Origin: Verrucomicrobiaceae bacterium
GTDB taxonomy: Bacteria; Verrucomicrobiota; Verrucomicrobiia; Verrucomicrobiales; Verrucomicrobiaceae
Length of the DNA stretch: 64,000 nucleotides
Reading direction: 5' to 3'
Assembly (NCBI GenBank): GCA_015075365.1
Contig: JABTUN010000003.1
Span: 496,001-560,000, forward strand
Shown here: piece by piece, positions 40,495 through 48,994 of the stretch
Numbering within the stretch: position 1 is the stretch's first letter
Layout: each line of letters begins with the position of its first letter
Program-made: the position numbers and the translations under genes
Notes under the pieces: model-generated
Told to the model about the DNA's origin: nothing
Seen by the model: only the letters and a program-made list of their open reading frames with translations
Databases searched by the model: none

Positions 40495-43400
40495 TCACTG
40501 CGGGGGCGTCTGGAAGTCGAGACGGCCTGCTGCGAAGATGTAGGGCAGCGCCGCGCCGGGTTTCGTCGTCAGTTGCGCGGCCGGGCGCGCTTCGATGGTG
40601 CGGCCGGGGCCGGTTTTCGGCGCGTTGAGGCAATCCTGCACATAGATGACGGCGTTGAGCGCGGTCTTGACCGGCAGCTTGTCCTCCGGCTCGCCAAAGG
40701 TGCATTTTTCGAACAGGCAGTTCTTGGTGGCGAGCGCGAAACTCTCCGGCACGCGGCAGTTGATGAAGCGGCAGTTCTGGATGCTGAGCCAGTCCATCGC
40801 CACCTCCTTGCCCGCGTCCTCTTTGAAGGCGACGGGGATGAAATCGACATCGTGAAAAGTGCATGAGTCGAGCTTCATGCCCACGTCGCCGAGTTTCCAG
40901 TTCTGCATGAAGCCGCCGGTGATGACGCAGTTGGCGAACTGCCACTTGCTGCTGAACCACGCCACATACCACGGGCCCTCCTTGGCGAGCTGGCAGTCCT
41001 GAAACAGGCTGTCGCGCGCCTCAAAGCTGCCACCGAGGTCGGCGGTGATCTTCACATCGCGGAAGTGGCCGCCCGCCGCCTTCCAGGAGCCCTCCAGCGC
41101 GTGAAAGCGCGTGTTTTCGATGCGCATGCCGGGCGCGCTCGTCACATCGCAGCGCACGTTGGTGGAATTGGCGGATGGATTGGTGGCACCGGGCGCGCCG
41201 ATGCTGATGCGGCGCAGCGGACGGTAGCTGCCCGCCGGGATGGCGATCTTCCCGGTCCACTCCGCCTTGTTGAGAAAAATCTCCTTCATCTCCGGCACGC
41301 TGCTGACCTGGTCTTCGAGCGCCGCCAGGTCCAGCACGCGCGCCTTGGCAGACTGGATGGTCACGAGGTGATTGAGCGGGAAAATCTCCAGCGGCTTGTC
41401 CACTTTGGAGTAATCGCCGAAGTGCAGGAAACGCCGCTCCCCATTGATGGAGATGCTCTGCATGTGCGGCATGATGCGCCAGTGGATCGTGACAAAGGCA
41501 TCCTCCGGGATGCGCCCTTTGCCGGGCGCGTGGCGCGCACCGCCGGGATCGCCATCAATCCTCAGCTCGTCTGGACGTGTCTCCCAGTTGAAGATGATCT
41601 GCTTCGCGGTGTAGGCCAGCCGCAGGTCGTGGCGCTGGGTTTTAGCCACGATGGTGAACTCCACCGGCGGCTTGAAGCTCTCCGCCGAGGTGAACCGCGC
41701 CCCTCGCTGCAAAGCGAGCTCCCTGCCGTCGGGCACCAGTTCTTTTGCCTCGACGAGGACGCCGCCGGTGCGCTCGCGTGCGATCTCCACGAGCCGCGCC
41801 GCCGCCCGCGCCGCGTCATCGAGCCGGCCTGCCTTCGTCAGCTCCGCCTGCTTGTTCTTGAGAACCTCCTCATATTTCAAGAAGAGCGTGATGCGGCCGT
41901 TGTGGCGCTCCAGCTCGATGGGCTGCAAAGTGGCGCGGTAGGTGGCGCGCAGCGTCCGCAGGGACGCGGGCATGTCCGGCGCGTCCTCGGCAGGCAGCGG
42001 CCCGTTGGATTCAATGCGCTGCTTTTCATCCCGCAGCGCCAGCGCCTCCGGCAGGTTTGAGGCTGCTGTGGCGGCGGCGAGCGCGCGCTCCAGCGCGGCG
42101 AGGTATTTGGTGTTCAAGTCCGTGAACTTCTCCCGGTGCTTCGACAGCACATCACGCTCCAGCGCAGCGCGGAAGCTCGTCTCCAGCTCCCGCAACTGCC
42201 GCACGGCCTCGGATTCGACGACTGCGGCGGGCGCGGGCGAAGGCACGACGGGTGCCACCATCGGCGCGGGCGCGGTCTTTGGCGGCGTGCTGTCCCATTC
42301 GATGATGTAGGCACGGCCCGCGTCAAGATGACCGTTGCCCCACTGTAGTTCAGGCTCGTCGCCGGCGGTGAGTTTCAGCACGAACTTGTTCTGCGGATCA
42401 TGCGTGGGTGCCGTGGGATCATACCAGCGTGTGTACTCGAAAGGCTCGCCGGTGACCCACTTGTAAACGCCGTCCTCCTCACGCACTCCGCCGGTGCCCG
42501 CGTTGCCGGAGCGCGTCTGTTTGATGAATGGCTTCATCGTCACATCCACCCACGCCATCTCCTCCGCGCTGGTGATCGTCAGCAGGTGACCGCCGACGCT
42601 CTCCGCATGCTTCACGGCGCTGGTGAAAGACATATGCCGCTCCACGAGCTGGTAATGATGCCCCGCATGGCTCAGGACAGGGTATGAAGACAACGGACTG
42701 CCCTGCGGCGCGTTTGGGTTGGTGGTGACGCCGACGGGCGCGGGAGCATCTTTTTTGGGTTCGGCGGCCATTGGAGGCTCCGGGGCCGTTTGGGGCTTCG
42801 CGGGAGTGTTTGGGGCCGTTTCGGCTGATTTTGGCGGCGGCGCGTCTCCGCCGCGTTTCATGAAAAAGAAAGCCGCGCCGCCCAAAACGACCACGGCGGC
42901 CGCGATGAGGCCCCAGGGCGCGCTTTTCGGTGGCGGCTGCTGCGGCGTGTGGCGCGGTCTTGCAGGCATGCCCGCAGGGCGCTGCGCTGGCGGTTTTTCC
43001 TTCGCGATGGGCACCGTGAGGATGCGGTCGAGATCGCGGCGCAATTCGCGCGAGCTTTGATAGCGCCGCGCCACGTCCTGCTCCATCGCCCGGCGGATGA
43101 TCGCGTCAAAGCGCGTGTCGCAGCCCGTTTTCTCACTCGGGAGCTGGAAAAAGCCGCGCGGGATCTCGCCAGTGAGCATGTTGTAGAGCATCACGCCCAC
43201 GGCGTAGAGATCGGCCCGGCCGTCCACCTCCGCGCCCAGCACGAGGGATTCCGGCGCGACAAAGTCCGGCGTGCCCATCGTCAGCCCGCTGCGCGTGAGA
43301 CTGCTGGTCTGCCCCGGCTCCTGCATGCGCGCCAGGCCGAAGTCCGCCACCTTGACCGCTCCTTCCATGTTGATGAGGATGTTCGCGGGCTTGATGTCGC

Positions 43401-43863
43401 GGTGGATGACGCCGTGCTCGTGCGCGTAGGCCAGCGCGTCGCACACATGGGCCGTGATGGCCAGCGCGTATTCCGGCGGCAGCCTGCCCTGCGCCTGCAT
43501 CATCTTCGCCACGTCGGTGCCGTCGATGAACTCCATCACAAAATAGAGGAGGCCGTCCTCGGTGGCACCGAAGTCATACACGGCCACGATGGCGGCGTGG
43601 TTCAGCCGCGCCATGGTGCGCGCCTCGTTTTTGAAGCGCTCGATGAACTCCGCCTCGTCCGCGGCGGCCTCCGGCGGCAGCACCTTGATGGCCACCAGCC
43701 GGTCCAGCGAGGTCTGGCGCGCCTTGTACACCGCGCCCATGCCGCCGCAGCCCAGCAGCGACCATTCATCGTACTGCGGCAGCATCGCCTGCATGTGCTC
43801 CGGCGCAGGCGGAGACCAGCGTCCACCGGCGATGGGGTGTGATGCGGGGTTTTCCTCGTTCAT
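40495..43863 (-). CDS. membrane Ser/Thr protein kinase with C-type lectin and C-terminal beta-rich region
   Basis: 1122 residues. Kinase domain about 33-290: GCGGMGAVYKA, VAIKVLP, HRDIKPANILI and VADFGLA, all catalytic residues present (PknB-like). One transmembrane helix near 315-335 (GLIAAAVVVLGGAAFFFM). The outer part begins with a C-type lectin domain (~395-530; GHHYQLVERHMSFTSAVKHA, YKWVTGEPFEYTRWYDP), then a charged helical stretch (~560-690) and a long beta-rich region to the end with pentapeptide/beta-helix character. It likely senses a surface ligand and signals inwards. 7 bases separate its stop from the convergent oxidoreductase gene. Confidence 0.85.
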   Translation of the reverse strand: MNEENPASHPIAGGRWSPPAPEHMQAMLPQYDEWSLLGCGGMGAVYKARQTSLDRLVAIKVLPPEAAADEAEFIERFKNEARTMARLNHAAIVAVYDFGATEDGLLYFVMEFIDGTDVAKMMQAQGRLPPEYALAITAHVCDALAYAHEHGVIHRDIKPANILINMEGAVKVADFGLARMQEPGQTSSLTRSGLTMGTPDFVAPESLVLGAEVDGRADLYAVGVMLYNMLTGEIPRGFFQLPSEKTGCDTRFDAIIRRAMEQDVARRYQSSRELRRDLDRILTVPIAKEKPPAQRPAGMPARPRHTPQQPPPKSAPWGLIAAAVVVLGGAAFFFMKRGGDAPPPKSAETAPNTPAKPQTAPEPPMAAEPKKDAPAPVGVTTNPNAPQGSPLSSYPVLSHAGHHYQLVERHMSFTSAVKHAESVGGHLLTITSAEEMAWVDVTMKPFIKQTRSGNAGTGGVREEDGVYKWVTGEPFEYTRWYDPTAPTHDPQNKFVLKLTAGDEPELQWGNGHLDAGRAYIIEWDSTPPKTAPAPMVAPVVPSPAPAAVVESEAVRQLRELETSFRAALERDVLSKHREKFTDLNTKYLAALERALAAATAASNLPEALALRDEKQRIESNGPLPAEDAPDMPASLRTLRATYRATLQPIELERHNGRITLFLKYEEVLKNKQAELTKAGRLDDAARAAARLVEIARERTGGVLVEAKELVPDGRELALQRGARFTSAESFKPPVEFTIVAKTQRHDLRLAYTAKQIIFNWETRPDELRIDGDPGGARHAPGKGRIPEDAFVTIHWRIMPHMQSISINGERRFLHFGDYSKVDKPLEIFPLNHLVTIQSAKARVLDLAALEDQVSSVPEMKEIFLNKAEWTGKIAIPAGSYRPLRRISIGAPGATNPSANSTNVRCDVTSAPGMRIENTRFHALEGSWKAAGGHFRDVKITADLGGSFEARDSLFQDCQLAKEGPWYVAWFSSKWQFANCVITGGFMQNWKLGDVGMKLDSCTFHDVDFIPVAFKEDAGKEVAMDWLSIQNCRFINCRVPESFALATKNCLFEKCTFGEPEDKLPVKTALNAVIYVQDCLNAPKTGPGRTIEARPAAQLTTKPGAALPYIFAAGRLDFQTPPQ

Positions 43864-44036
43864 GGCGGCGTGATCCTAGCGGCAGGCCATGTGAAAAGGA
43901 ATAGGAAAATGACGGTGAGCGGACTGCAGGGGGTGTCGCCGGAATGATTCATGTGTTTCCGACAGCGAAAAAGGCGTCGTGGCACCGGCAGCGCCGTGGA
44001 GGTGCGGTGGCAGGTCCTGGCGCGGGTGGCGTGACC

Positions 44037-44930
44037 TCAACGAGGACTCGGGCCGCGTCGTGGGCCGCGGTAGGCTGTCTTTTTTGCCGGGCCGCGGCCG
44101 CCGCGTGCTGGGGGACGGGTGCCGGTGCGGCCGCGCGGGCGTTCCTCGCGTGAGGAGGCACGTTCGCGGCGGGCAGGAGCCTCATCCGCATCCTTGGGCG
44201 GGCTTTTCCGGACACGGGGTGTCTCGCGTCGCGGTTTGGACTCCTCTTTGAAGAAGCGTTCCACCTCCGCCTCGGAGAGCACGCGGTGGGCGCCCTTGGC
44301 CAGGCCGCGCAGTTGCAGCCAGCCGATGCGGATGCGCGTCAGGCGCTCCACTTCAAAACCGAGCTGGTAAAACATGAGCCGGATCTGGCGCTTCAGCCCT
44401 TGTTTGAGCACGACATGCGCGCGGTAGGGCGTGTCCAGCCAGGCGCGCTCCGCGCGGGCGTGGCCTTCCTCCGTCAGCATGCCTTTGACCAGCCGCGCCA
44501 TCGTTTCCTGGTCCATCGGCTGGTCCGTCACCACCTCATATTCCTTTTCCGCGCCCTGGCTGGGATGGATCAGGCGGTGGGAGAGGTCGCCGCGGTTGGT
44601 CAGCAGGATCAGGCCCTCGCTGTCTTTGTCCAGCCGTCCCACATGATGCAGGTTCTGCATTTTGAGCGGCAGCAAGTCGTAAATGGTCATCCGCTCATGC
44701 GTGTCACCACGGGAGCAGAGGTAGCCCTTGGGCTTGTTCAGGGCGATCACGACAGGCAGCTCCGCACGAACGGACTTTCCATCGACGACAACTTTGTCGT
44801 CCGGGCCCACCTGGGTGGCCAGTTCCGTGATGACATGCCCGTTGATGGACACACGGCCTTCGAGAATGATCTGCTCGGCTCCGCGGCGTGAGGCCACGCC
44901 GCACTGGCTGAGGAAACGGTTGAGACGCAC
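44037..44930 (-). CDS. RsuA/RluB-family rRNA pseudouridine synthase
   Basis: 297 residues. S4 RNA-binding domain at 1-48 (MRLNRFLSQCGVASRRGAEQ), then LNKPKGYLCSR and the catalytic GRLDKDSEGLILLTN, with RQIRLMFYQLGFEVERL typical of RluB. The C-terminal ~80 residues are an Arg/Lys/Pro-rich tail (ARRERASSREERPRGRTGTR) that probably binds rRNA. Isomerises uridine in 23S or 16S rRNA; the exact site cannot be called. Confidence 0.86.
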   Translation of the reverse strand: MRLNRFLSQCGVASRRGAEQIILEGRVSINGHVITELATQVGPDDKVVVDGKSVRAELPVVIALNKPKGYLCSRGDTHERMTIYDLLPLKMQNLHHVGRLDKDSEGLILLTNRGDLSHRLIHPSQGAEKEYEVVTDQPMDQETMARLVKGMLTEEGHARAERAWLDTPYRAHVVLKQGLKRQIRLMFYQLGFEVERLTRIRIGWLQLRGLAKGAHRVLSEAEVERFFKEESKPRRETPRVRKSPPKDADEAPARRERASSREERPRGRTGTRPPARGGRGPAKKTAYRGPRRGPSPR

Positions 44931-44983
44931 GGTAAAATGAGGATGGCGGGGTCAATGCGCCGCCAGCGAGCCGGCGCGGGGGC

Positions 44984-45136
44984 TTATTCCGGCTTCGTCT
45001 TGGGCAGATTGGTCGGCAGACGGCCTTCCTTCCACTGACCGCGGGACTTCAGCAGCTTGATGCGCTCTCCGCGCTTCAGAACACTGCGCTTGGTGCCGAC
45101 GGAGCCGGAGGTCTTGAGGCTGCGATGCTGGGACAT
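44984..45136 (-). CDS. small basic protein (Chlamydiae/Verrucomicrobia type)
   Basis: 50 residues from the ATG complementary to 45134-45136: MSQHRSLKTSGSVGTKRSVL, then KRGERIKLLKSRGQWKEGR and PTNLPKTKPE. This matches a short basic protein family found in Chlamydiae and Verrucomicrobia, probably ribosome-associated. Serves as a lineage marker. Upstream in-frame sequence is not similar to the family. Confidence 0.85.
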   Translation of the reverse strand: MSQHRSLKTSGSVGTKRSVLKRGERIKLLKSRGQWKEGRLPTNLPKTKPE

Positions 45137-45255
45137 GATGATTGAATGGGCTGGGGGTGGTCTGAAAAAGGGCGCGGAGAATAGCCGCCTCCCGCAGGGG
45201 CGCAAGGGCTTTATGCCTCTCAATCAGGCCCTCGTCCCCGGCCGGCCTGAATGGC

Positions 45256-46212
45256 TCAGGGATTCACCACATTCTCCGGCTTCCTGGCCAGAAATGCCCG
45301 CACATTCGCCGCGCAGGCGGAAATGAGCCTCGTGCGCGCCTCGCGGCTGGCCCAGGCAACGTGTGGGGTGATGAGGCAGTTTTTCGCGGTGAGGAGCGGG
45401 TTGTCCGTCTTGGCAGGTTCGACGGACAAAACGTCCAAACCGGCTCCGGCGATGCGTCCTGCGTTCAAGGCGTCGGCGAGGGCTTGTTCGTCGATGAGCG
45501 GGCCTCGGCCGGTGTTGATGAGAAAAGCGTCTTTCTTCATCAACTCGATGCTGCGGGCGTTGATGAGGTGTTTGGTGTCGTCGGTGAGCGGGCAGTGCAG
45601 CGAGATGACATCCGCGTGTTTCAAAATGTCCTCCACGGAGGCCGCCTCGATGCCTGCGGGCGGTTTCTCCTTCCACGAGCGCTTCGAGGCGAGAATCTTC
45701 ATGCCAAAGGCCGCGCCGATGCGCGCCACCGCGCTGCCGATGCCGCCGTAGCCGATGATGCCGAGCGTGCGGCCCTGCAATTCGATGATGGGATGGTCCC
45801 AGTAGCAAAAATCCGGGCAGCGCACCCAGCCGCCATCCCGCACGCTGGCCGCCGCGTGGCCGACGTGGTTCGCCAGTTCCAAAATCAACGCGAAGACATG
45901 CTGCGCCACCGCCGGTGTGCCGTAGCCGGGCACGTTCGTGACCACGATGCCGCGCTCTTTGGCCGCCACGGTGTCCACCACGTTGAAGCCGGTGGCGATC
46001 ACGCCGATGTATTTCAAAGCCGGCAGCGCGGCGATGATCTCGCGTGTCATCGGCGCCTTGTTCGTGATCACCACCTGCGCGCCCGCGCAGCGTGCCACGG
46101 TTTCCGCCAGCGGCGTGCGCGGATGAATCTCACACGGGGCGATGGCTTCAAATTCAGCCCAGCTTACATCGCCGGGATTCGCCGTGTGGGCGTCGAGCAT
46201 GACTATTTTCAT
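45256..46212 (-). CDS. D-2-hydroxyacid dehydrogenase
   Basis: 318 residues from the ATG complementary to 46210-46212 (MKIVMLDAHTANPGDVSWAE). NAD-binding GIIGYGGIGSAVA, and the catalytic set Arg in INTGRGPLID, Glu in DVLSVEPAK, His in ITPHVAWASREARTR. Closest in style to glycerate/hydroxypyruvate reductases. Reduces a 2-oxoacid with NADH or the reverse. Inverted-repeat sequence between it and thyA may end thyA transcription. Confidence 0.88.
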   Translation of the reverse strand: MKIVMLDAHTANPGDVSWAEFEAIAPCEIHPRTPLAETVARCAGAQVVITNKAPMTREIIAALPALKYIGVIATGFNVVDTVAAKERGIVVTNVPGYGTPAVAQHVFALILELANHVGHAAASVRDGGWVRCPDFCYWDHPIIELQGRTLGIIGYGGIGSAVARIGAAFGMKILASKRSWKEKPPAGIEAASVEDILKHADVISLHCPLTDDTKHLINARSIELMKKDAFLINTGRGPLIDEQALADALNAGRIAGAGLDVLSVEPAKTDNPLLTAKNCLITPHVAWASREARTRLISACAANVRAFLARKPENVVNP

Positions 46213-46312
46213 AAAAGGGCGGTTAGGGATGGATGGGATGCGTGAGGAATGATGCGTGAGCCTGAAAAGACGATCCAACGTGGTTTACGCATCACGCATC
46301 ACGGGTTTCGTC

Positions 46313-47110
46313 TCAGACCGCAATCGGCGCCTTGATCGCCGGGTGCGGATCGTAGCCTTCGAGCGTGAAGTCCTCGTACTTGAAGTCGTCGATGTTTTTG
46401 ACGGCGGGGTTGATCTTCATCACGGGAAGCGGGCGTGGCTCGCGGGAGAGCTGCTCCTTCGCCTGATCGAGATGATTCGAGTACAAATGCAAATCGCCGA
46501 AGGTGTGGACGAACTCGCCCGGCTGCAGATCGCAGACCTGCGCCACCATCATCGTGAGCAGCGCGTAGCTGGCGATGTTGAAGGGCACGCCGAGAAAGAG
46601 GTCCGCGCTGCGCTGGTAGAGCTGGCAGCTCAGCCGGCCACGGTCCACAAAGAATTGGAACAGGCAGTGGCACGGCGGCAGCGCCATCTCGTCGATCCGC
46701 GCCACGTTCCAGCCGCTGACGATGTGGCGGCGGCTGTAGGGATTGGTTTTCAGGCCATGGATGAGCGCGGCGATCTGGTCGTGCGCCGGCGCGTCCTCCG
46801 CGCCCTGCCAGCGCCGCCACTGCGCGCCGTACACCGGCCCCAGGTCGCCGTTTTCGTCCGCCCACTCGTCCCAGATCGTCACCTTGTTTTCCTGGAGGTA
46901 GCGCACGTTCGTGTCGCCCTTCAAAAACCACAGCAGCTCGTGGATGATGGAGCGCAGGTGCAGCTTTTTTGTCGTCACCAGCGGAAAGGTGCTGCGGATG
47001 TCATAGCGGCTCTGCTCGCCGAAAACGGAGTACGCGCCGGTGCCGGTGCGGTCCTCACGGTAGGAGCCGTGTTCCAGCACTTTGCGCAGCAGGCGGTGAT
47101 ATTCTTCCAT
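46313..47110 (-). CDS. thyA: thymidylate synthase
   Basis: 265 residues, the usual ThyA length (264 in E. coli). Motifs: DRTGTGAYSVFGEQSRYDIR, catalytic Cys in MALPPCHCLFQFFV, RSADLFLGVPFNIASYALL and FTLEGYDPHPAIKAPIAV at the C-terminus. Converts dUMP to dTMP using methylene-tetrahydrofolate. Divergent from the release-factor-like gene, 51 bases apart. Confidence 0.95.
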   Translation of the reverse strand: MEEYHRLLRKVLEHGSYREDRTGTGAYSVFGEQSRYDIRSTFPLVTTKKLHLRSIIHELLWFLKGDTNVRYLQENKVTIWDEWADENGDLGPVYGAQWRRWQGAEDAPAHDQIAALIHGLKTNPYSRRHIVSGWNVARIDEMALPPCHCLFQFFVDRGRLSCQLYQRSADLFLGVPFNIASYALLTMMVAQVCDLQPGEFVHTFGDLHLYSNHLDQAKEQLSREPRPLPVMKINPAVKNIDDFKYEDFTLEGYDPHPAIKAPIAV

Positions 47111-47161
47111 CCGGCTGTCATAGCGGTTGCCACTGCCATTTCAAACAGCAAGATCGCCCCC

Positions 47162-47566
47162 ATGGCCGACCTGCCCGATGACAACGCCCTGCGCCAGCGC
47201 ATGCAGCGCCTCCGCATCCAGGAGGAGGACCTGGAGGAGTCCTTCATCCGCGGCGCGGGCGCCGGCGGGCAGAAGATCAACAAGACCTCCTCCACCGTCG
47301 TGCTGCGCCACATCCCCAGCGGCATCGAGGTCCGCTGCCAGCGGCAGCGCTCCCAGTCCCAAAACCGCCACCAGGCCCGCGTCGAGCTCTGTGACCGCCT
47401 CGAAGCCATCTACAAAGCCGCCAATCTCGAAATCCAGAACACGCGCGAGAAAAAACGCCGCCAGAACCGCCCGCGCCCGCGCGGCCTGAAGCGCGAAATC
47501 CTCAAATCGAAGCGCCACCGCGGCGGCATCAAACAAAACCGCGCCAAGCCAGGCCGGGAGGAGTGA
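47162..47566 (+). CDS. peptide chain release factor-like protein (GGQ)
   Basis: 134 residues from the ATG at 47162 (MADLPDDNALRQRMQRLRIQ). Contains the peptidyl-tRNA hydrolysis motif GAGAGGQKINKTSSTVVL and a basic C-terminus (KKRRQNRPRPRGLKREILKS), as in ArfB-type ribosome rescue factors or PrfH-like proteins. There is no codon-recognition domain, so it would act on stalled ribosomes. Ends at a convergent hairpin. Confidence 0.84.
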   Translation: MADLPDDNALRQRMQRLRIQEEDLEESFIRGAGAGGQKINKTSSTVVLRHIPSGIEVRCQRQRSQSQNRHQARVELCDRLEAIYKAANLEIQNTREKKRRQNRPRPRGLKREILKSKRHRGGIKQNRAKPGREE

Positions 47567-47582
47567 GCTCGGGGCGTTTCAT

Positions 47583-47622
47583 GTTCCAAGTTTCATGTTC
47601 CAGGAATCTTGAAACTTGGAAC
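47583..47622. terminator. 13-bp inverted repeat between convergent genes
   Basis: GTTCCAAGTTTCA (47583-47595) and its exact complement TGAAACTTGGAAC (47610-47622) lie between the ends of the GGQ gene and the CNNM-like gene. A bidirectional stem-loop terminator is plausible, but there is no T-run and the arms share the spacer-repeat motif. Confidence 0.5.
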
Positions 47623-47635
47623 TTGAAACTCCAAA

Positions 47636-48970
47636 TCACCTCCCCGCTTCCGCGGCCGCTGGTGTTGCCGCCGCCACCCGCCGCACCCCGACCTTGTCGA
47701 TCCGCTGGCGGTCCATGTCGATGATCTCGATCTCGTAGCCGCCCGTGGTGAATTTTTCGCCCTCGCGCGGCAGGCGCTCCAGATGCTGCATGATGAAGCC
47801 CGCCAGCGTCTGAAACGCATCGTCCTCGGCGTTCGCCACGGCTTCAAAGCCGGGGATTGCCGCGTTCACCGCATCGATCTCCGCCATGCCGTCCGCGATC
47901 CAGGCATCAGGCGCGGTTTCGCGCACCTGCGGATGGCTGGAGGTGTCTGGACGGTTCGTTTTGAGATCGCCCACCACCTCCTCGGCCAGGTCTTCGATCG
48001 TCACCATGCCGCGCACGATGCCAAACTCGTCCGTCACCATCGCCGCATGATGGGAGGCCTTGCGCAGCTCCTCCAGCAGCGTCAGCGCCGGTTGATTGTC
48101 GGACACGAACACCGGCTCGCGCATCAGCTCGCTCACTTTTTGCGTCTTCCCGGCAGCCACGGAGAGAAACAATGCACGCAGGGAAACCATGCCCTCCACA
48201 TGATCGCGAGTTTCGCCATAAACCGGAAACACCACCTGCCGTACGCCTTCGACCAGCTCCTCCGCCACACTCGCGGCGCTGTCATCCACATGCAGAAAGA
48301 CCAGCTTCGGCTTCGGGCGCATGATTTCCTCCGCCTTCAGCTCGCGCAGATCAAACACGCCCTCCACCAGCTCGCTCTCCTCATGGCGCACATTGCCGGT
48401 GATCAGCCCCTCGCGCAGCAGCACCTCCACCTCCGCCGTCGTCGGGCCGCTCGGCGCCTGCGATTTGCCGGTGAAACGCATCAGCGTCCGCGTGCTCAGC
48501 TCCAGCACCCACACCAGCGGGCGGCACACGCGTGACAGCCAGTCCATCGGCGCGGCCATCGCGCAGGCGATGCCCTCCGCGTTCCGCAGCGCCAGGCTCT
48601 TCGGCACCAGCTCGCCGATGATCAGCGAGAGGTAGGTGATGAAGGCCACGACGATGCCAAAGGCCACCTCATCCTCATGTCCCGCCCACCAGGGCCATTG
48701 CAGCTCCTTCAGCCACGGCTCCACGTAGCCCGCCAGGCTCGCCCCGCCGAAGGCCCCCGCCAGCACGCCCACCAGCGTGATGCCAATTTGAACCGTGCTC
48801 AGGAAGCGCTCGGGGTTTTCCGCCAGTTTCAGCGCCAGCTTCGCCCCGCTGCTGCCCTTGTCCGCCCGCTCCTGCAGGCGCGCCTTCTTCGCCGACACGA
48901 TGGCGATCTCTGCCATGGCAAAGACGCCGTTGAGGATCAGGAGCAGGATGATGAGGATGAGTTCGGTCAT
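47636..48970 (-). CDS. CNNM/HlyC-CorC family membrane protein
   Basis: 444 residues. DUF21 transmembrane region ~1-190 (AEIAIVSAKKARLQERADKG, LIIGELVPKSLALRNAEGIA), two CBS domains ~210-330 (VRGMVTIEDLAEEVVGD), and a CorC_HlyC domain ~345-430. Members export Mg2+ or other cations. It lies 24 bases downstream of the P-type ATPase gene in the same direction, so the two are likely co-transcribed in cation handling. Confidence 0.88.
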   Translation of the reverse strand: MTELILIILLLILNGVFAMAEIAIVSAKKARLQERADKGSSGAKLALKLAENPERFLSTVQIGITLVGVLAGAFGGASLAGYVEPWLKELQWPWWAGHEDEVAFGIVVAFITYLSLIIGELVPKSLALRNAEGIACAMAAPMDWLSRVCRPLVWVLELSTRTLMRFTGKSQAPSGPTTAEVEVLLREGLITGNVRHEESELVEGVFDLRELKAEEIMRPKPKLVFLHVDDSAASVAEELVEGVRQVVFPVYGETRDHVEGMVSLRALFLSVAAGKTQKVSELMREPVFVSDNQPALTLLEELRKASHHAAMVTDEFGIVRGMVTIEDLAEEVVGDLKTNRPDTSSHPQVRETAPDAWIADGMAEIDAVNAAIPGFEAVANAEDDAFQTLAGFIMQHLERLPREGEKFTTGGYEIEIIDMDRQRIDKVGVRRVAAATPAAAEAGR

Positions 48971-48994
48971 GAATCAGCCTGATGATGGCAAGGA

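Noticed and set aside
45224..45250. TCAGGCC/GGCCTGA inverted repeat as terminator
   Set aside because: Stem of only 7 bp, long loop and no T-run; too weak to call.
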